A stretch of 64,000 bases of DNA from Atrina japonica (lineage: Eukaryota > Mollusca > Bivalvia > Pterioida > Pinnidae): positions 5,290,001 through 5,354,000 of the forward strand of contig BROG01000002.1 in assembly GCA_030159075.1 (NCBI GenBank). Reading direction: 5' to 3'. Position 1 is the first letter of the stretch; the number at the start of each line of letters is the position of its first letter. The position numbers were made by a program, and so were the translations under genes. This document shows positions 23,646 to 36,554 of this stretch, in pieces. The notes under the pieces were generated by a model. It was given only the letters and a program-made list of their open reading frames with translations. It was not told the DNA's origin and searched no databases.

Positions 23646-24054
23646 TTCGTTAGTGTTGACTATTTTTTCAATGTCTGCAAAATGATAAAGTTGTGTAGCT
23701 TGAATGCAATGCTTAAAGCAGTTAGCTTTTTGCAGATAACAAGTATCGACTAAAGTAAATCATAGTTTGTGTGAAGCAATTATACCATCTTTGGAAGAGC
23801 ATAAACCTATTCAGGAATAAGTAGTATACTGCCTGTGAGCAAATACGAAACACGAAACAGAAGTAAGTGATATATTTATACTTAATGCACACTGAAAATA
23901 TGATCGGAAATTTACAAAACTATGCTTTGTACTCGTACTTGGTAGATCTAGATAAATCAATGAATATTTATGTTTTGTTTTTAAAGATTTTTTAAGATTT
24001 ATTGATGATATATAAAGGGGCATTTAATGTGTTTACCAAAAAAAGTATTTGAAC

Positions 24055-24480
24055 TTTTTTTCTCCTTTAACAACTTTTTTAATTGGTTAATTTGAAACTT
24101 TATAAAAAGGTTTTGCCATAATAGGTTGAACAAGTTCGATAACTAAATCTTTTCGCCGGTTATATAGGGATTTATGGCCCTTTGAAGATTTGCAAAAATA
24201 GTTTCCACTCAATAACTTCAGTAATTTTAAACTGAATAATTTGAAACTTTATGAAAAGGATTATTGCCATAATATCTCGGACCAGTTCGATAACCAAAAT
24301 TTTTCCTTACTTATTTACGGAGTTATGGCCCCTTGTAGATTTGCAAAAACAGTTTTCCACTCAGTTGGATGAGAATTTTACGAGAAAGTTTATTGCTATA
24401 AAAGCTCGGCCAAGTTTGAAAACCAAAAGTTTTATTTTATACGGTTATATATACGGAGTTATGCCCGTTGAAGATTTTCA
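24055..24480 (+). repeat. Three diverged tandem units of about 150 bp
   Basis: The phrases GAAACTTTATRAAAAGG, a CCATAATA-like stretch, CCAGTTCGATAACCAAA, GGAGTTATGGCCC and GATTTGCAAAAAYAGTTT recur three times with divergence. Short open frames arise from this repeat and are not genes. Confidence 0.65.
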
Positions 24481-26104
24481 GTAACAATTTCCGCCCATTA
24501 ACTTGAGTAATTGAAAACGAGTTAATTTTAAACTAAATGAGAAGGTAGACATATTCTGGTTTTTGTAAACCTTGCACATTTGTAAATGATATACGTGCAT
24601 CTGACGATAAACTCTTCCCTTCGTTAACCTCTGCACTAATTTCTTTCTATAATAGTATTTCTCAATTTCAGAAATTGCCAAACCTCCTTAAATCCCTGAC
24701 GGTTCTCTTCATCTTATTAAACCTGTCTTGCACCTTCCTTCGAATCCCTGCTGTAGTCCATTCACAATTTGTCAAATTGTTGTACTAATATTGCTACTGC
24801 ATACCTTTGTCAAATCCCTGCAGATATTAATGTCAAAAAAATATGTAGGGCTCCATTTTCAGAGAACAATGCCATTGAATCCATTTGCGAGACTATATTT
24901 TCACAATGTTCAACTACAAATTATTTTTTTCTTTGTGTTGTGCATTTTGAGGGGATGTCTCAGCTCCCAAGACATTGGGCGAAAAAAAATTTCATATAAT
25001 TCTGCCAATCAGACCAGAATTTCAGTATAGGTTTTCAAACTTCGCAGAGCTAACAAACTTACATTATCTACCGGTACTCAAAATTTATTCAATAATACCC
25101 CTTTGTGACAAACTGCTCATCGACCTGTGACGGGCGTATTATGTACAACCTTTGCGGTATCCTTGTTGTATTTCAAACTTAGTAGTAAAAAGGAAGAAAC
25201 ATATATATATATATCTGAAACTAGATTAATTGGTAGACAACGTCAAATTTCATGTTTTGTATGAACACCGATCCGGTTTAAACCTTTTGTAAATTCTTTT
25301 CTTTGTTGTTTAACTATATCAAGTAACCATACAATAATTTATGACATTGGTTCACTAGCATCAACACCTATTTTACCCCTTATTGGAGTGAAACTGTTCA
25401 GGTAGAACGAACTAAACATGCAAACACACACAAAAAAACGCATCCTTGAATGATACGTACTATAGTCGACAAACAATGGAAATATTCATATTTTAATACA
25501 TTTCTCAAGTAAATACTCGTTTTAGAGCAAAATAGTTGATATCTCATTCCACCTGAAAAAAAAAAACCTCGAAACGAGAAAAACGTATTTATTCATTTTT
25601 ACAGAAAATCGTAAGTATGACGCAAAAAATAATAATATGCTTCCTAATCATTCAAACCGAAAAGTTTTACAAACAATTGTATAGTCAAAGTAATGAAATA
25701 AAAGTTGAACTTGAGTATTGAGTAATATGATTTTCTCACTCGGAAACCAACAAACACAATTATCCACTACCGATTTATTTTTAGTATCCTTGTTTAATAA
25801 TTCATGACTTAAATCTTAAATTCTAATTTATAGTGGTACGTCTAGAGCGCAAATGTGACAAGAGAAACAAGAATGTCACATTGATGATACATGATATGCG
25901 GGAAATTTAAAATCAGATAAGGAAAACAGGTATATACGAACACGCTTGCCAGTACTTCTATTAGGTTGTTAGAGTGAAATACGATGTTAATTCGTGTTTT
26001 CGTGCTGTAGAGAAGAATAAACACGGTACGTATTTCAAGATTATATTATGGACATTAATGTAAACTTTATAAGATATTTTGCTGACGTTGCTAACAAAAT
26101 AGGT
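24481..26104. other. Gene-free stretch
   Basis: No exon or RNA gene is supported. There is a short AT run at 25200-25214. Several short open frames overlap on both strands with no recognisable product. Confidence 0.5.
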
Positions 26105-26740
26105 GATGGTGATGGATCGGAATTACGACTCTGTACTAACCAGCAATGTCTCGTTTACATCTGAGCTATGTTTATTACCAACCCACAGCAACGACCACTT
26201 ATATTATCATAATCACAGTATTATCGAATGGTGATAGCAACTATCTTATTATCATCACCATAGTGACGACCATTGTCATTAATACAACACCATGGGATCG
26301 ACCGCTATCATTATCATTATCACATTATTATTGCATGATGAGGGCAACTGTCTGTTATCACTAATCCATAGTGACGACCATTGCCACTTAATACAACTTC
26401 ATAGCAACAACCATCATCATAATAACTCTATGGTGGTTATCACAGAGTAAGGACTACTCTCTGTTATTTCTGATTTTACTCTCCCAATGGTGAGTACACC
26501 TGGCTATTGAAACTTGCTCAGTGGCGCCATTTCTGCCTATTTACTTCTGTTGGTAACAATGGTAGCTACTACTGACTCTTTTGCTAGCCCAATGGCAATG
26601 GTGACAAACACAGATGTTTATACTACCCCAGTGGTGATTTTTACTGGATGTTTTACAACCCCGATGATTACTTCTACCCTCTGTTTACCAACCCATGATG
26701 ACTACTGCTGTTTTTTTGTTAATCCAATGTTGACGTAGCA
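26105..26740 (+). repeat. Degenerate low-order repeat rich in CCATAGTGACGACCATT phrases
   Basis: Variants of ATAGTGACGACCATTG, CATTATCATTATCAC and CCAATGGTGA recur irregularly, giving open frames of 70-75 codons without protein character. Old diverged minisatellite (inference). Confidence 0.5.
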
Positions 26741-29284
26741 TCCTAGTACAATGATCAACTAAAACGTCTTGTTCAATAGTGTCGTATATACTGACCGTGA
26801 CCAAAGGTTCTCCTATTCTGAACTGGAGTTAAGTTCTACGGTCTAACGGTGAGTGGGACCAGGATGAGGGTTATGGTTTCTCAGCATCGGATCCCATGAT
26901 TAGAGTGATTAGTGGCCAATGTTTGCTCGATACTCACCATCAAACAAAATAACCAAACTATAGTTTGCAGTAGTAAAATCTCTAGTGAAGAAGTAACTGT
27001 TGTCAATCAAAGTTTTTTTTATTGTAGTATAAACTGTTATACATGTATAGTAAAGAAAAACTTTTATCTACTACTGTAAATGTGGATATTTCTGCAGATC
27101 TTCGTTTTTCTCTGGATACTCCAGTTCCCTCTGCCATTGAAATTAGAATTTTACATATATGACCTTTACCACCATTCATTGATTTTGTATTCATTCGGAA
27201 ACTTAACAATCATGCATACTAGTACACTTTTTGAAAGCCACCTGGCCAATCCTCGATAAAAACAAGATTTTAAAACATGTACCAAGTTTTGGTTTTTTAC
27301 GTGTTCCATCACCTCAGCAATGTTATGGTAAGTTGTTTATTGGGATCAAGTCGAAGCACATTTTGCAGTATGGAGTTTATAACACATTATATTGACGGGA
27401 AATTACATATGTATGTGCATTTCAGCAACATATACTCAACTTCAAGATATATTTTTCCAAATCACACTTTTATTCCTAAATTGTTACTTTTTAAATTGAC
27501 GAAAATAAATTTAAAATTCGCTGAAAAACATAGGTCTAGAACACTTGTTGAAATATATGCTATCTAAAGTCAGTTTGGCGTCGTTTAAAGATATTATAAA
27601 GTTTTAAGATATTATAATTTTGCTTTAGAATGTTACTTCTCAATAACTTTTTAACACTATACACTTGTGACAGAATTGACGTCAAATTCGATTGACCGGA
27701 CTGTTTACAATTCTTGCGCGCGATTAATATGCAAATGAGTTTTGGTCGAGTTGTGTATTTTACCTTACCTAAATCTGGCTGTGAAGTTGGACATTGAAGT
27801 TGTAATTCAGGTGATCTTTGAAAATGTTTTGCATACACACGTATTGAGATTTAGGGTTAGATATTTAAGGCAACTGATGGGAAGTATAGTGTTAGGGTAC
27901 TTTTTCAGTACAATGAGTTTACTATACCCCATTACCGTCAACTCATATCAGTACTTTCAGTACTTTAATTTTTTATCCTGTGGGAGGTCTATGGATCCTA
28001 GTCCCTTTTCATTTACAATCGCGATTAAATGCATCTTAACATTGGAATACTTCCTGCCAAATTTGGTTACAATTGAATTAATTAGCCACTGGTTCTAGAG
28101 AAGAAGTCGAAAATATTTCTAAACAATTATTTGAAAACTATATTGTGTACTTATTTAGGTACCTGTGACCTTGGCCTTTTGACCCCATAACCTTTGTCGC
28201 AATAATCCTGAATAATACCAGACAGTTTTCCCAATGTCTTTACATACAAAAAGTCAATCAGTTTTTGGTTAATAAACAATTTGTTTAAACATGTACCCTT
28301 TATTTTTTGAAGTGCCCATTCATGGCTCGTTTATGAACATACATGTAATTTGTTTTCATTCACAAACTTAGTAGATATTGACTAAACCGAATCATACATA
28401 CAAAATTGAAAGATATCTTATCACTGGTTCAAGAGAAAGAGATATTTAGATATGTACCAAGTATTGGTCCTCAGATCATTATGAGGCCTAGTATATGCAT
28501 GATATCCGTGTTGATGTTTCTTTTCTTTAAAATTTTGGGGGTGACTTTTCTACGGGGGGGGGGGGGTCACTTTTTCACGGGACGAATAACAGAACTGTTG
28601 AAGCGGGTCACTTTTCTATGACTATCCGGGTAAGAATTTTTCACTTTACACCGGATGCAATACATCAGATTGTAAATGATATAACTACTTAGTCATGTTG
28701 TTATCTGATTTATATATGTATATCACTTTACCCTTAGTAAAAAGCCATACGTAATACAAAAGCATGACTTTAAACCGAGGCAAGTATGAAGTAGATACGT
28801 CTTATCTCTCCTAGTAATTGTGAAGATGTGCAGTTGTTACCTGGGCCTGGGTGATTATATTAACTATGAAATTCATGATCACGTAAGGTCATAAAGGTAT
28901 TGTCCATTTTATTTTATTTCAAAAGACGAAAATCAACATTATTGTTGGTAGTGAAAATTAGCTCAGTTTTATCTGTGAAAATATGAACTTAAACTTAATT
29001 ATTTATAAAACTAAAACCGTTTTAGACTACATTAGAATATTTTATAATGGGTTTTCTTCACTTTTAATTGATATTCCTATTAAACAGAGGTTCGACGTCA
29101 TTCTCCACTCAAAAAATCAGATTGAAACTTGAACGACGACAACGCGCTTGTCTGAATTATCAGTTCCGAAAATTCAGTTATTTCAATAACGTATGAATAT
29201 TTTCACGTATGTTTTTGAATAATCTGACAATATTCGTTTGCTCAGTATATGCATTCTTTGTAAATTTTAGTATTAAGATAAAAT
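26741..29284. other. Gene-free stretch with a probable dispersed repeat
   Basis: No exon supported. About 27930-28235 contains CCAAATTTGGTTACAATTGA, CTGGTTCTAGAGAAGAAGTC and TGACCTTGGCCTTTTGACCC. I recall this order as a very common bivalve repeat; that is recollection, not a search. A G run lies near 28554-28566. Confidence 0.45.
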
Positions 29285-29356
29285 ACTCTCTCTCTCTCCC
29301 TCTCTCTTTTTTCTCTCTCTCTCTCCCCCCCCCCCCCCTCTCTCTCTCTCTCTCTT
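29285..29356. repeat. (CT)n microsatellite with poly(C) core
   Basis: Runs of CT with a central stretch of about 14 C (29325-29338). Confidence 0.95.
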
Positions 29357-29724
29357 AGTTTGTTACATTTGACCTTATGTCTTATTCAACAAATTTCAAA
29401 TTGCAAGTACGTACATTTCTGTGATATAAACCATAAACTTATAAATCAAGAAAATAAATCAACAGTGCAGTAAACCTGCTTACAAATGTGCTCTTCAAGT
29501 ATTGATTAAATCTTTGGATTTTCAAACTTTACATTTAAATACATATTGTCCATATATAATATTGGTCTGCATTCATGTTTTGTAGTGATATAGGGTAACT
29601 GTTTATCCTTTGAAACAATCTTTGAAAGCTATCAAATAGATCACTATCCTTCATATACCTGTGTCTTGTTTAAGATACCCCTATGCAGTTCCTAAAATGC
29701 AGTATTGATAATCAGTAGCGTAAA

Positions 29725-29795
29725 TAGAGGAACTCGAACCTCACGATCAAGAATCGAGCGCGCTACAGACTGAGCCACGCCGGCTCGATTTAGAC
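29725..29795 (-). repeat. tRNA-like SINE head
   Basis: Reverse complement shows an A box (TGGCTCAGTCTGTAGC) and B box (GGTTCGAGTTCC) with tRNA-like spacing. The 3' side does not pair with the 5' side to form an acceptor stem, so this is a tRNA-derived fragment and not a tRNA gene. Confidence 0.65.
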
Positions 29796-29935
29796 TCGTT
29801 GTATTTGTAAACATGTGTCAATTTACCTTGGTAGACCTGTAATTATACACTGTTAGCAATCTATTAATTGATTTTCTTTTCTTTAAAGTAAAAGAAAAAT
29901 CAACTGTAATGAACATTTGTGAATGCACTCTACCA

Positions 29936-30199
29936 TATGCATGTTACGGAAGCGTATAAGGGCCACCTTAATTTTTTTTCTCGTTTATATTTATAATATT
30001 AATCTTGACAAATCCAGAAAAAAACGTTGGAAAAACCAAGAAAAAGTTAGAAATGCCAAGAAAAAAGTTGGAAAAGCCAACTTTAAAGTTGGCAAACGAG
30101 AAAAAAAGTTGGATTTCCAAGAAGAAAAAGGTTGGAAAAACCAACTTTACAGTTTGTAAAAAACTTACGTGGTCCTAATACGCTTCCGTAGCATGTATA
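29936..30199. mobile_element. MITE with terminal inverted repeats and inner GTTGGAAAAGCCAAC repeats
   Basis: The ends CATGTTACGGAAGCGTATAA (29940 on) and, in reverse complement, CATGCTACGGAAGCGTATTA (from 30195) form terminal inverted repeats of about 27 bp with four mismatches. The interior (30015-30160) is a degenerate array of short units that are themselves near-palindromes. A 78-codon open frame across it is fortuitous. It sits 370 bp upstream of the glycosyltransferase start. Confidence 0.8.
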
Positions 30200-30564
30200 A
30201 AGTTCACGAGGAAATAGGTAAAACTTTCGACATTTTACGAGATTTAACACGCTTAAATGAAAGCTTAAATAACCTTCCCCATTCATTTTCTTTAAAATAC
30301 AAATATTTGTATCGCGTTAGTTAACAGGCCGTTCACAATCAGAGGACATTGTTCTCTTTATATACATTTTTAAGGTACATAAAAGTTTCTTTTTGACGAT
30401 GAATTATCTGATCGTATGACATTTTATCTACCTTTCAGAGTATCCGTAAAAGCTATGAAGAACAGCAGAAGACGCATTATCGGAATTATCAGATTTTTTT
30501 TTTAATTTTCGAAGACAGACAAGTAAGGAATTCATGGATTTATTAATTGAGTTTGCCTCCAGAA

Positions 30565-31980
30565 ATGAAAATAAAAAATCAGTCAAAATACATATTCCTG
30601 ATTTTATTGACACAATCAACGGTTTTTTATTTCATGTGGGTGTATTATCACGGACCAACAAATTCTTTCATACTGGAAAATACAGAAACAAAATATAGAC
30701 ATGATCTATTTATTCGGCAAAAAGCTGAGTCGCAAGAACAAAACAATGTACAAAAATGCAAACTGGTAAAAAGAAAAGAGGTTGATTGTCAAAAATTATT
30801 CAAGAGTGATTCAGGAGCAATTCAGCATGCAAAAATTCAAAAATACACACATATCCCCGAGGAATGCCATTTGGAAATTATCGTTAAAAACTGTGACCTG
30901 TTGATTAAGGCACATGGTTACATAAATCACCACATATCCGGTGAAGAGAGAGATTTCCCTCTGGCTTTTACGATTAAGATGCATAAAAACCCTTACCAGG
31001 CAGAACAGCTTCTACGTACCATATATCGTCCGCACAATGTATATTGTATTTACGTCGACGTGAAAGCCAAAGTGGAAACATATGACGTCATGAGGAACTT
31101 GGGTCAATGTTTCAGCAATGTGTATGTGGTGAAAGAACGTGACAAGGTCATTTATTCCAGCATTGACCTTGTAAAAGCAGAACTCGTTTGCATGAGAAAA
31201 CTGACAGATTCAAATGTTAGATGGAAATATTATATTAACCTAACAGGACAAGAATTTCCACTGCGAACAAACTTGGAGATAATTAGAATACTGAAAGGTC
31301 TTAGAGGGGCTAACGATATAGAATCCTACGATTATCCTAATAGTCAAAGGAAGAGGTTCAACACTATATATGTGCCTAAAGGAGATTTTCTTGTTGCCAG
31401 CAATCGCACCAAGCCACCATTTGAGTTCAAAATAGACATGCGCAAAGGCAGTGCCTATGGGATGTTTCACTATGACTTCATTCAGTTCATATTGCGTGAT
31501 GATATAGCTTTAGAGTTTTTGACATGGTTATACGAGTCATATGCCCCAGAAGAATGTGTATTTTCCACCCTTAATGCTTTACCTTGGGCACCAGGAGGCT
31601 ACACATTGGAAGTAAGACACGATAAGGACACTTTTCTCTCACGTGCCATGTTATGGTCATGGGATCCTGTAAAGTGTAAGGGTCAGTATGTCAGGAGTGT
31701 ATGTACCTACGGCCCTGAAGATCTCCAATGGTTGATTGGTCGTCCAGAAATGATAGCAAACAAATTTGATATGGAATATGATACGACCTCTATTGACTGC
31801 ATGGAAGAATTAATACGGAACAGGACCGAGACACCACATATTAATTTCTTAAATTGGTTCTATTATAACAACTTACCTCATTCACGGTTCTACGCTTCAT
31901 TAAATAAATCAAAGACGAGTTCTAAATACCTTTCAGAGCAAAAAAAAGTGTGGATAAAGGAAAGAAAAGTCCCAAAGTAG
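30565..31980 (+). CDS. Beta-1,6-N-acetylglucosaminyltransferase (GT14, core-2/I-branching type), intronless
   Basis: A complete single-exon protein of 471 residues. Family members act in the Golgi lumen, adding GlcNAc in beta-1,6 linkage to branch O-glycans or poly-lactosamine from UDP-GlcNAc. Layout is type II membrane: about 8 cytosolic residues, one membrane anchor (about 9-28), a stem, then the Branch domain (about 131-400). Visible family motifs are FPLAFTIKMHKNPYQAEQLL (131-150), YYINLTGQEFPLRTNLE (222-238), KGSAYGMF (294-301) and SYAPEECVFSTL (325-336), which matches the family S-P-D-E segment carrying the catalytic Glu. Many cysteines (e.g. 101, 110, 161, 182, 331, 371, 380) could form the disulfides typical of the family. 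N-glycosylation sequons occur at 225 and 280. The start is the first ATG after an in-frame TAA at 30544. An acceptor-like CTACCTTTCAG at 30438 may end a 5' UTR intron. The acceptor specificity (GCNT1-, 3- or 4-like) cannot be fixed. Confidence 0.93.
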   Translation: MKIKNQSKYIFLILLTQSTVFYFMWVYYHGPTNSFILENTETKYRHDLFIRQKAESQEQNNVQKCKLVKRKEVDCQKLFKSDSGAIQHAKIQKYTHIPEECHLEIIVKNCDLLIKAHGYINHHISGEERDFPLAFTIKMHKNPYQAEQLLRTIYRPHNVYCIYVDVKAKVETYDVMRNLGQCFSNVYVVKERDKVIYSSIDLVKAELVCMRKLTDSNVRWKYYINLTGQEFPLRTNLEIIRILKGLRGANDIESYDYPNSQRKRFNTIYVPKGDFLVASNRTKPPFEFKIDMRKGSAYGMFHYDFIQFILRDDIALEFLTWLYESYAPEECVFSTLNALPWAPGGYTLEVRHDKDTFLSRAMLWSWDPVKCKGQYVRSVCTYGPEDLQWLIGRPEMIANKFDMEYDTTSIDCMEELIRNRTETPHINFLNWFYYNNLPHSRFYASLNKSKTSSKYLSEQKKVWIKERKVPK

Positions 31981-32004
31981 TGACTTGTGGTTTGCTGGTT
32001 TAAA

Positions 32005-32599
32005 ATGTTATATAAAGTATATAAAAACTACCACTGGAACTAATTTGGATACCCTGATTTTGCCATGCCTTCCATTTAGCCAATACCATTGCCTAAATTT
32101 ATAATAGTTCAGGTATACCAAAGCAGATAATACTCGTTCCTTCCATCCACCTGGATTGTCTGAAGAACACGTGTGTAGAAGGAAGATTTTTTTGTTACGT
32201 CTTGTATGATGCCATCTCTTTTTTTCTGAAATATACATTTATGTAATATATATATTAAATCAAAGGTCAACCGATTATTTATGCAATGGTTGGATATCAA
32301 AAGTAGTTTTTTTAGTTTACGGCATTTGAAAACGGTATTCAGAATATAATGGATGCTACAAAAACATGTGCCTTTTCTTCAGACCACCATTGATATAAGT
32401 TACGAACTTTTGCAAATCTTATTATATTTAAACACCTGATATGAAATTTTTAAGACCACATATGTCATATGTGACATTTAAGTGTTTTATGTCAAAAACA
32501 ATGACAATATGCAAACATCATATTAGGTTACAATTTCCGATAGTGTCGGATTTTGAATAAAAGAAAATGCTTTGATCTGAAAATATCAATTTATATAAT
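32005..32599. other. Downstream of the glycosyltransferase; presumed 3' UTR
   Basis: AT-rich, no gene. An ATTAAA variant at about 32255 and an AATAAA near 32567 could serve as poly(A) signals; which is used cannot be told. Confidence 0.4.
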
Positions 32600-32880
32600 A
32601 TAAAAAATCACAGATACCAACGTATCAATCTTCAGGATGTCCAGGATAAACTATACAAATCTGGTGAATATTTGACAAACACGAACCTCTGGAAATCCAG
32701 AGGTGGGATCAGCTGCCGTGGGGAGTAAGCGTCCCCTCTCTATCGGTCACACCCACTGTGAGTCCACAGTCAAATTCAAATGAAATAAGTGAGGAATAAA
32801 TGCTGGTCTAAAGCGGAACAGATTACTCAGCAACCGCTACCGAACAGGTAACTCAATATATACTATTTAGTGAAACATAG
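32600..32880 (+). mobile_element. Penelope-like element 3' tail fragment
   Basis: Same phrase order as the tail at 22320-22590: ATACCAACGTATCAATCTTC, AATCCAGAGGTGGGATCAG, GGGAGTAAGCGTCCCC, GGTCACACCC, then TTTAGTGAAACATAGTA. No reverse-transcriptase sequence remains. Confidence 0.75.
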
Positions 32881-33489
32881 TACATGTTATTACAAAAAAT
32901 ATCATTGCACGCGCGAATTTACGGCAACAAACTCAATTCATTTAATTTCAAGTGTTGATAAGCATGACATATTGTTTAAATCATTAATTTGTAGATACCT
33001 AATTCGGAATATTGTCAATAATTATCAACTATATTTGGAAATAATAAAGCTTTTTTATATTAAAACATATGTCAATCTTATATTTGGTCATTGAAAGGGA
33101 AATTCAAATGCTATAATATATTTACAATTCTTGATATTGTGAGGCCATAATCCAATTTTACTATTATGCTCAATGCAATCATCATCAGCAACAACAATAA
33201 CAACAACAACAAACAACAATTCGCATTTACAAATAGTTCGTTCTAAACTCTTACCTAGGGACAGTTAATTTATACTAATATATTGAAATGGCATATGATT
33301 ATACACTTTGATAACTTATTTAATTACACTATAATTATATTGTTTTTGGAACGAAATTTGAACAGGTGCCTCTAAAATTGTAAAATTATTGTAGACTTTA
33401 TACCGAAGTTATATGTTTTTCAAAATAAAATGGCCAAAAGAATTGTTTGAGACTAACATTTGTGTCAATAAGAAGATGCCAATCTGAAA

Positions 33490-33836
33490 CGGGTATTAGC
33501 TGTGTTGAACAAAAACAATTATTTCTACTTTTACTACTTGTACTTAATGTACAATAACAAATAAGACCTATACACAGGTATAAAAATCATATATTCCTAT
33601 ATGTTTTGAGAAAATAATATCAGGTCACTGTAGTTTCCATATACATATAGTAAGTCTTAGGTTAATCAATTGCAATTGAAAAAGTACCAAACCTTGGTTT
33701 TTCAAACAATGTTTACAAATCATACAGGAATTTAAGAATTTTTATGCCCGTGTATACAACTTTTTGATGTTGTTTATCAATCTAAGAAGTAAAAAGTGGA
33801 GCAAAATGTTTGAAAAAAAGCACACCTGATGCCCCT
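33490..33836. mobile_element. Foldback/MITE family with GGGGCATTAGCTGTGTTT ends, copy 1
   Basis: Left end GGGTATTAGCTGTGTTGAAC; right end GCACACCTGATGCCCC in inverted orientation. Internal arms (TCCTATATGTTTTG against CATACAGGAATTTAAG) are also inverted around an AATCAATTGCAATTG centre. Copies at 36555-36885 and, half-sized, 41935-42101. Confidence 0.6.
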
Positions 33837-34579
33837 TTAACAAATGAGGGAGTTTATTTTTTTATAATTTAACAAAGAATTAAAAGATACGGATGATTTG
33901 AAAGCTCTCGTCAAATAAGATACATTGTATATTTGTTTCTTGTTTCGTTTCCTTTGAATAATTGAGTTAGAAGACGTGGAACAGTAGACAAACAATAGTT
34001 ATATGTTTGAGTTATAAACACCAGAATCCCGTTTAAAGAAAAGACATAAGTTTTAGACTTGGTCTAAGTCATGCAAACGTTTTACACAAAAAAATTAAGG
34101 TCTTGTGACTTACAACTAAGTCAGGCCCTGTCTTATTTACTAGTACTAGCAAGAGACGGTGCGAAGACCGAAGTTGTATGTGTAATAAAATATCTTAAAT
34201 ATATCATATATAACAGGTCAAGTATTTATAAACAAATTTGAAAATGTGTAAATATGCCTTAAGCTTGAGTTTGGGTAGTGCTGATAAAATGGCCCTTAAT
34301 TTTTGTCATAAGGACAATTAACTACCGACTTCTTGATAAAATGCATCCCAAACTTTATAAGTTATAATTTGATAATATATGTTTTATCAAAACACAACCC
34401 CCGCTGTGGATGAAGCTATAACTTTACGATCGTTTTCAAACGGTAAATGATACACAAAACTACAGTATAAAAGTATGGCAATATGACCGTTTGCAAGTCT
34501 ATAAATAAATCTTGCAGTATCATGTAAGCCTGTGGTACTATGTATTTTGACACACAGATATGTACTTTTTCTTGAGGTG
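33837..34579. other. Gene-free stretch
   Basis: AT-rich; no exon, RNA gene or repeat could be supported. Confidence 0.5.
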
Positions 34580-34765
34580 TCTTCGCAGCCGAGTGGTTTG
34601 AGCATCGCGCTCTAAACAATTATGTCTCTCACCTCTGTCATCGTGCGTTCGAGTACCGCTGGAATCTGAGCTGATATTGTGAGGAAGTATGCCAGTTTAC
34701 TTACTAACGGGTTCTCTCCTCCACCATTAATGACTGGCCGAGACCATATAATATAAAACATCTCA
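34580..34765 (+). repeat. tRNA-related SINE
   Basis: The head carries a B box (GTTCGAGTACC, 34647-34657) preceded by CAGCCGAGTGGTTTGAGC. The body has GAGCTGATATTGTGAGGAAG, TCTCCTCCACCATTAA and GACTGGCC, as in copies at 4030, 36045 and 38755. Confidence 0.7.
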
Positions 34766-35765
34766 TATACCAAAGTATAGCCGACAGATTGTTGAGTTTT
34801 GCGTAATTCAAATAAACAAATGTTTTCTTGAACATGGTATATATCGATTTGATTTACATAGATATCATCTAAAAACGACAAACACGCCAGCATTATCACG
34901 TTTAGTAGAGTGTTATTCTCAACACGATTTCTAATAAAATACTACAATAGTGGATTTATGGCTTAAGTGTCTTTAGCATTCTGTAGTGTTACCTGTACCG
35001 CCAAGAACATGTTTTGTTTGATCTAAATTGATGTTACAGTGTTTGTGAAATAAATGATATCTGCATTATAAATAAATATACATGTATATGGAAACACCCA
35101 TCACATTCCTAGCATAACAATATTTAGTGTGTTAGTTTGTCTTTGAATATCAACTATGAACGTGTCAAGGATCCTGGGAATATTCATGCTGATTAAAATC
35201 GTCTACCACGATCTTGGCATCGGTAATTATTCCGAGTTCTGAGATATCATTGATCATCAGCCTTAGATCCAAGTAATCATACTCTTATTAAAATTGACAA
35301 GAAATAGAGGTCCAAATTTTACCCACCATTTAGGGCTCCCCAATGTCTATTTATGGATGTATGAATGTTTCTATATCAAAAGCTCAATCGTTAGATTCAT
35401 AATGAGCGATTAAAAATTAGGTCTAACATTTAAAATGATAAGAATATTTTACTGAATTTGAGCATAACTTGATCTTCGTGAAACAAATTAAATGGTAAGT
35501 ACCCTTGTACTTAATGGTACTACACGCTACACTGTTACATTGGATACATTGATTACCTTGTCTCGCATATTTGACCAACAAACTAATTAGAAATTTGATT
35601 AAGACGTCATTTATTAAAATACCATTTCATCACGTTCGAAAACGTGCAAGAGGTAACTTAAGTATACATTGTAGGTTAGCAATATTTATCAAATACCACG
35701 GATTTCCAAGAACAGCAAAGGAAGTATATTTGTATATATCAAACAAGCAAACCATGAAAGAATAA
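34766..35765. other. Gene-free stretch
   Basis: No exon, RNA gene or clear repeat supported. Confidence 0.5.
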
Positions 35766-35950
35766 ATCTACAGAATGTCTGATGAACATTGGACAAACAC
35801 GAATCTCTCAAAATCCAGAGGTGGGATCAGGAGTCATGGAGGAGTAAGCATCTCCTGTTGACTGATCACGCCCGCCGTGAGTATATAGTCAAACTCAAAA
35901 TAAATTAGTGAGGAATTGGTCATAATTGGTATAGACTTTCTATACTTTTA
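35766..35950 (+). mobile_element. Penelope-like element 3' tail fragment
   Basis: ATCCAGAGGTGGGATCAGGA, a CATGGAGGAGTAAGCAT stretch, a TGATCACGCCCGCCGTGAGT stretch and AATTAGTGAGGAATTGG follow the order of the tail at 22320-22570. Confidence 0.75.
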
Positions 35951-36044
35951 GAATAGAAGTTTACAATACGGCCTCAAGACAAAACCCCGCTGACATCAAT
36001 ATTAAGTTCACCTGTTCCAAACAAATGAAATTTGACATTCGTAA

Positions 36045-36215
36045 TAATCACTGGGGCCAGGTGGAGACTCAAGATAGATGAAAAAGTTGTTCGAACTCAC
36101 CGGTCTCTTGCAAGGTGCATTGTAATCGGGTTCTCTCTTCCACCAGTATATGGTCGCCAACTTATAGCTGAAAACATTGTTGAGTCTGGCGTAAAACACT
36201 TCAAAATTCAAAAGC
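36045..36215 (+). repeat. SINE-like fragment (3' half)
   Basis: GGGTTCTCTCTTCCACCAGT, then a GGTCGCCAACTTATAGCTGA stretch, then GTTGAGTCTGGCGTAAAACA match the 3' half of the copies at 34580 and 38755. Confidence 0.6.
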
Positions 36216-36554
36216 TTTTGCATTGCAGCGTTTATTTGTGCACTGAACTAAAAATTAAACTGTTTAGTCATTGCTTAACGGTCACCATTTTAGAGTGTTT
36301 CGAATATCTCACAATAAATGAATATTGTGAAAATTAAACACGGTTCTATTGTCTAGATATGGGAAGAAACTTGATTTTAGGCTTGAAAACCACTTGACCC
36401 GTTTCCTTATTTCGGAATTTGGTATGATTGTGGGATAATTTTTTTTCTGTTTTTTTTTTAAATCAAAAATCCTCATACAAATCAACCTCTTTCATTCGTT
36501 AGTAAAATCATGGTTTCCCATATGACACGTTCATACAATACACAAGAATAAAAT

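Noticed and set aside
29725..29795. tRNA gene
   Set aside because: A and B boxes are present, but no acceptor stem can form and the 3' side is unrelated; a tRNA-derived SINE head fits better.
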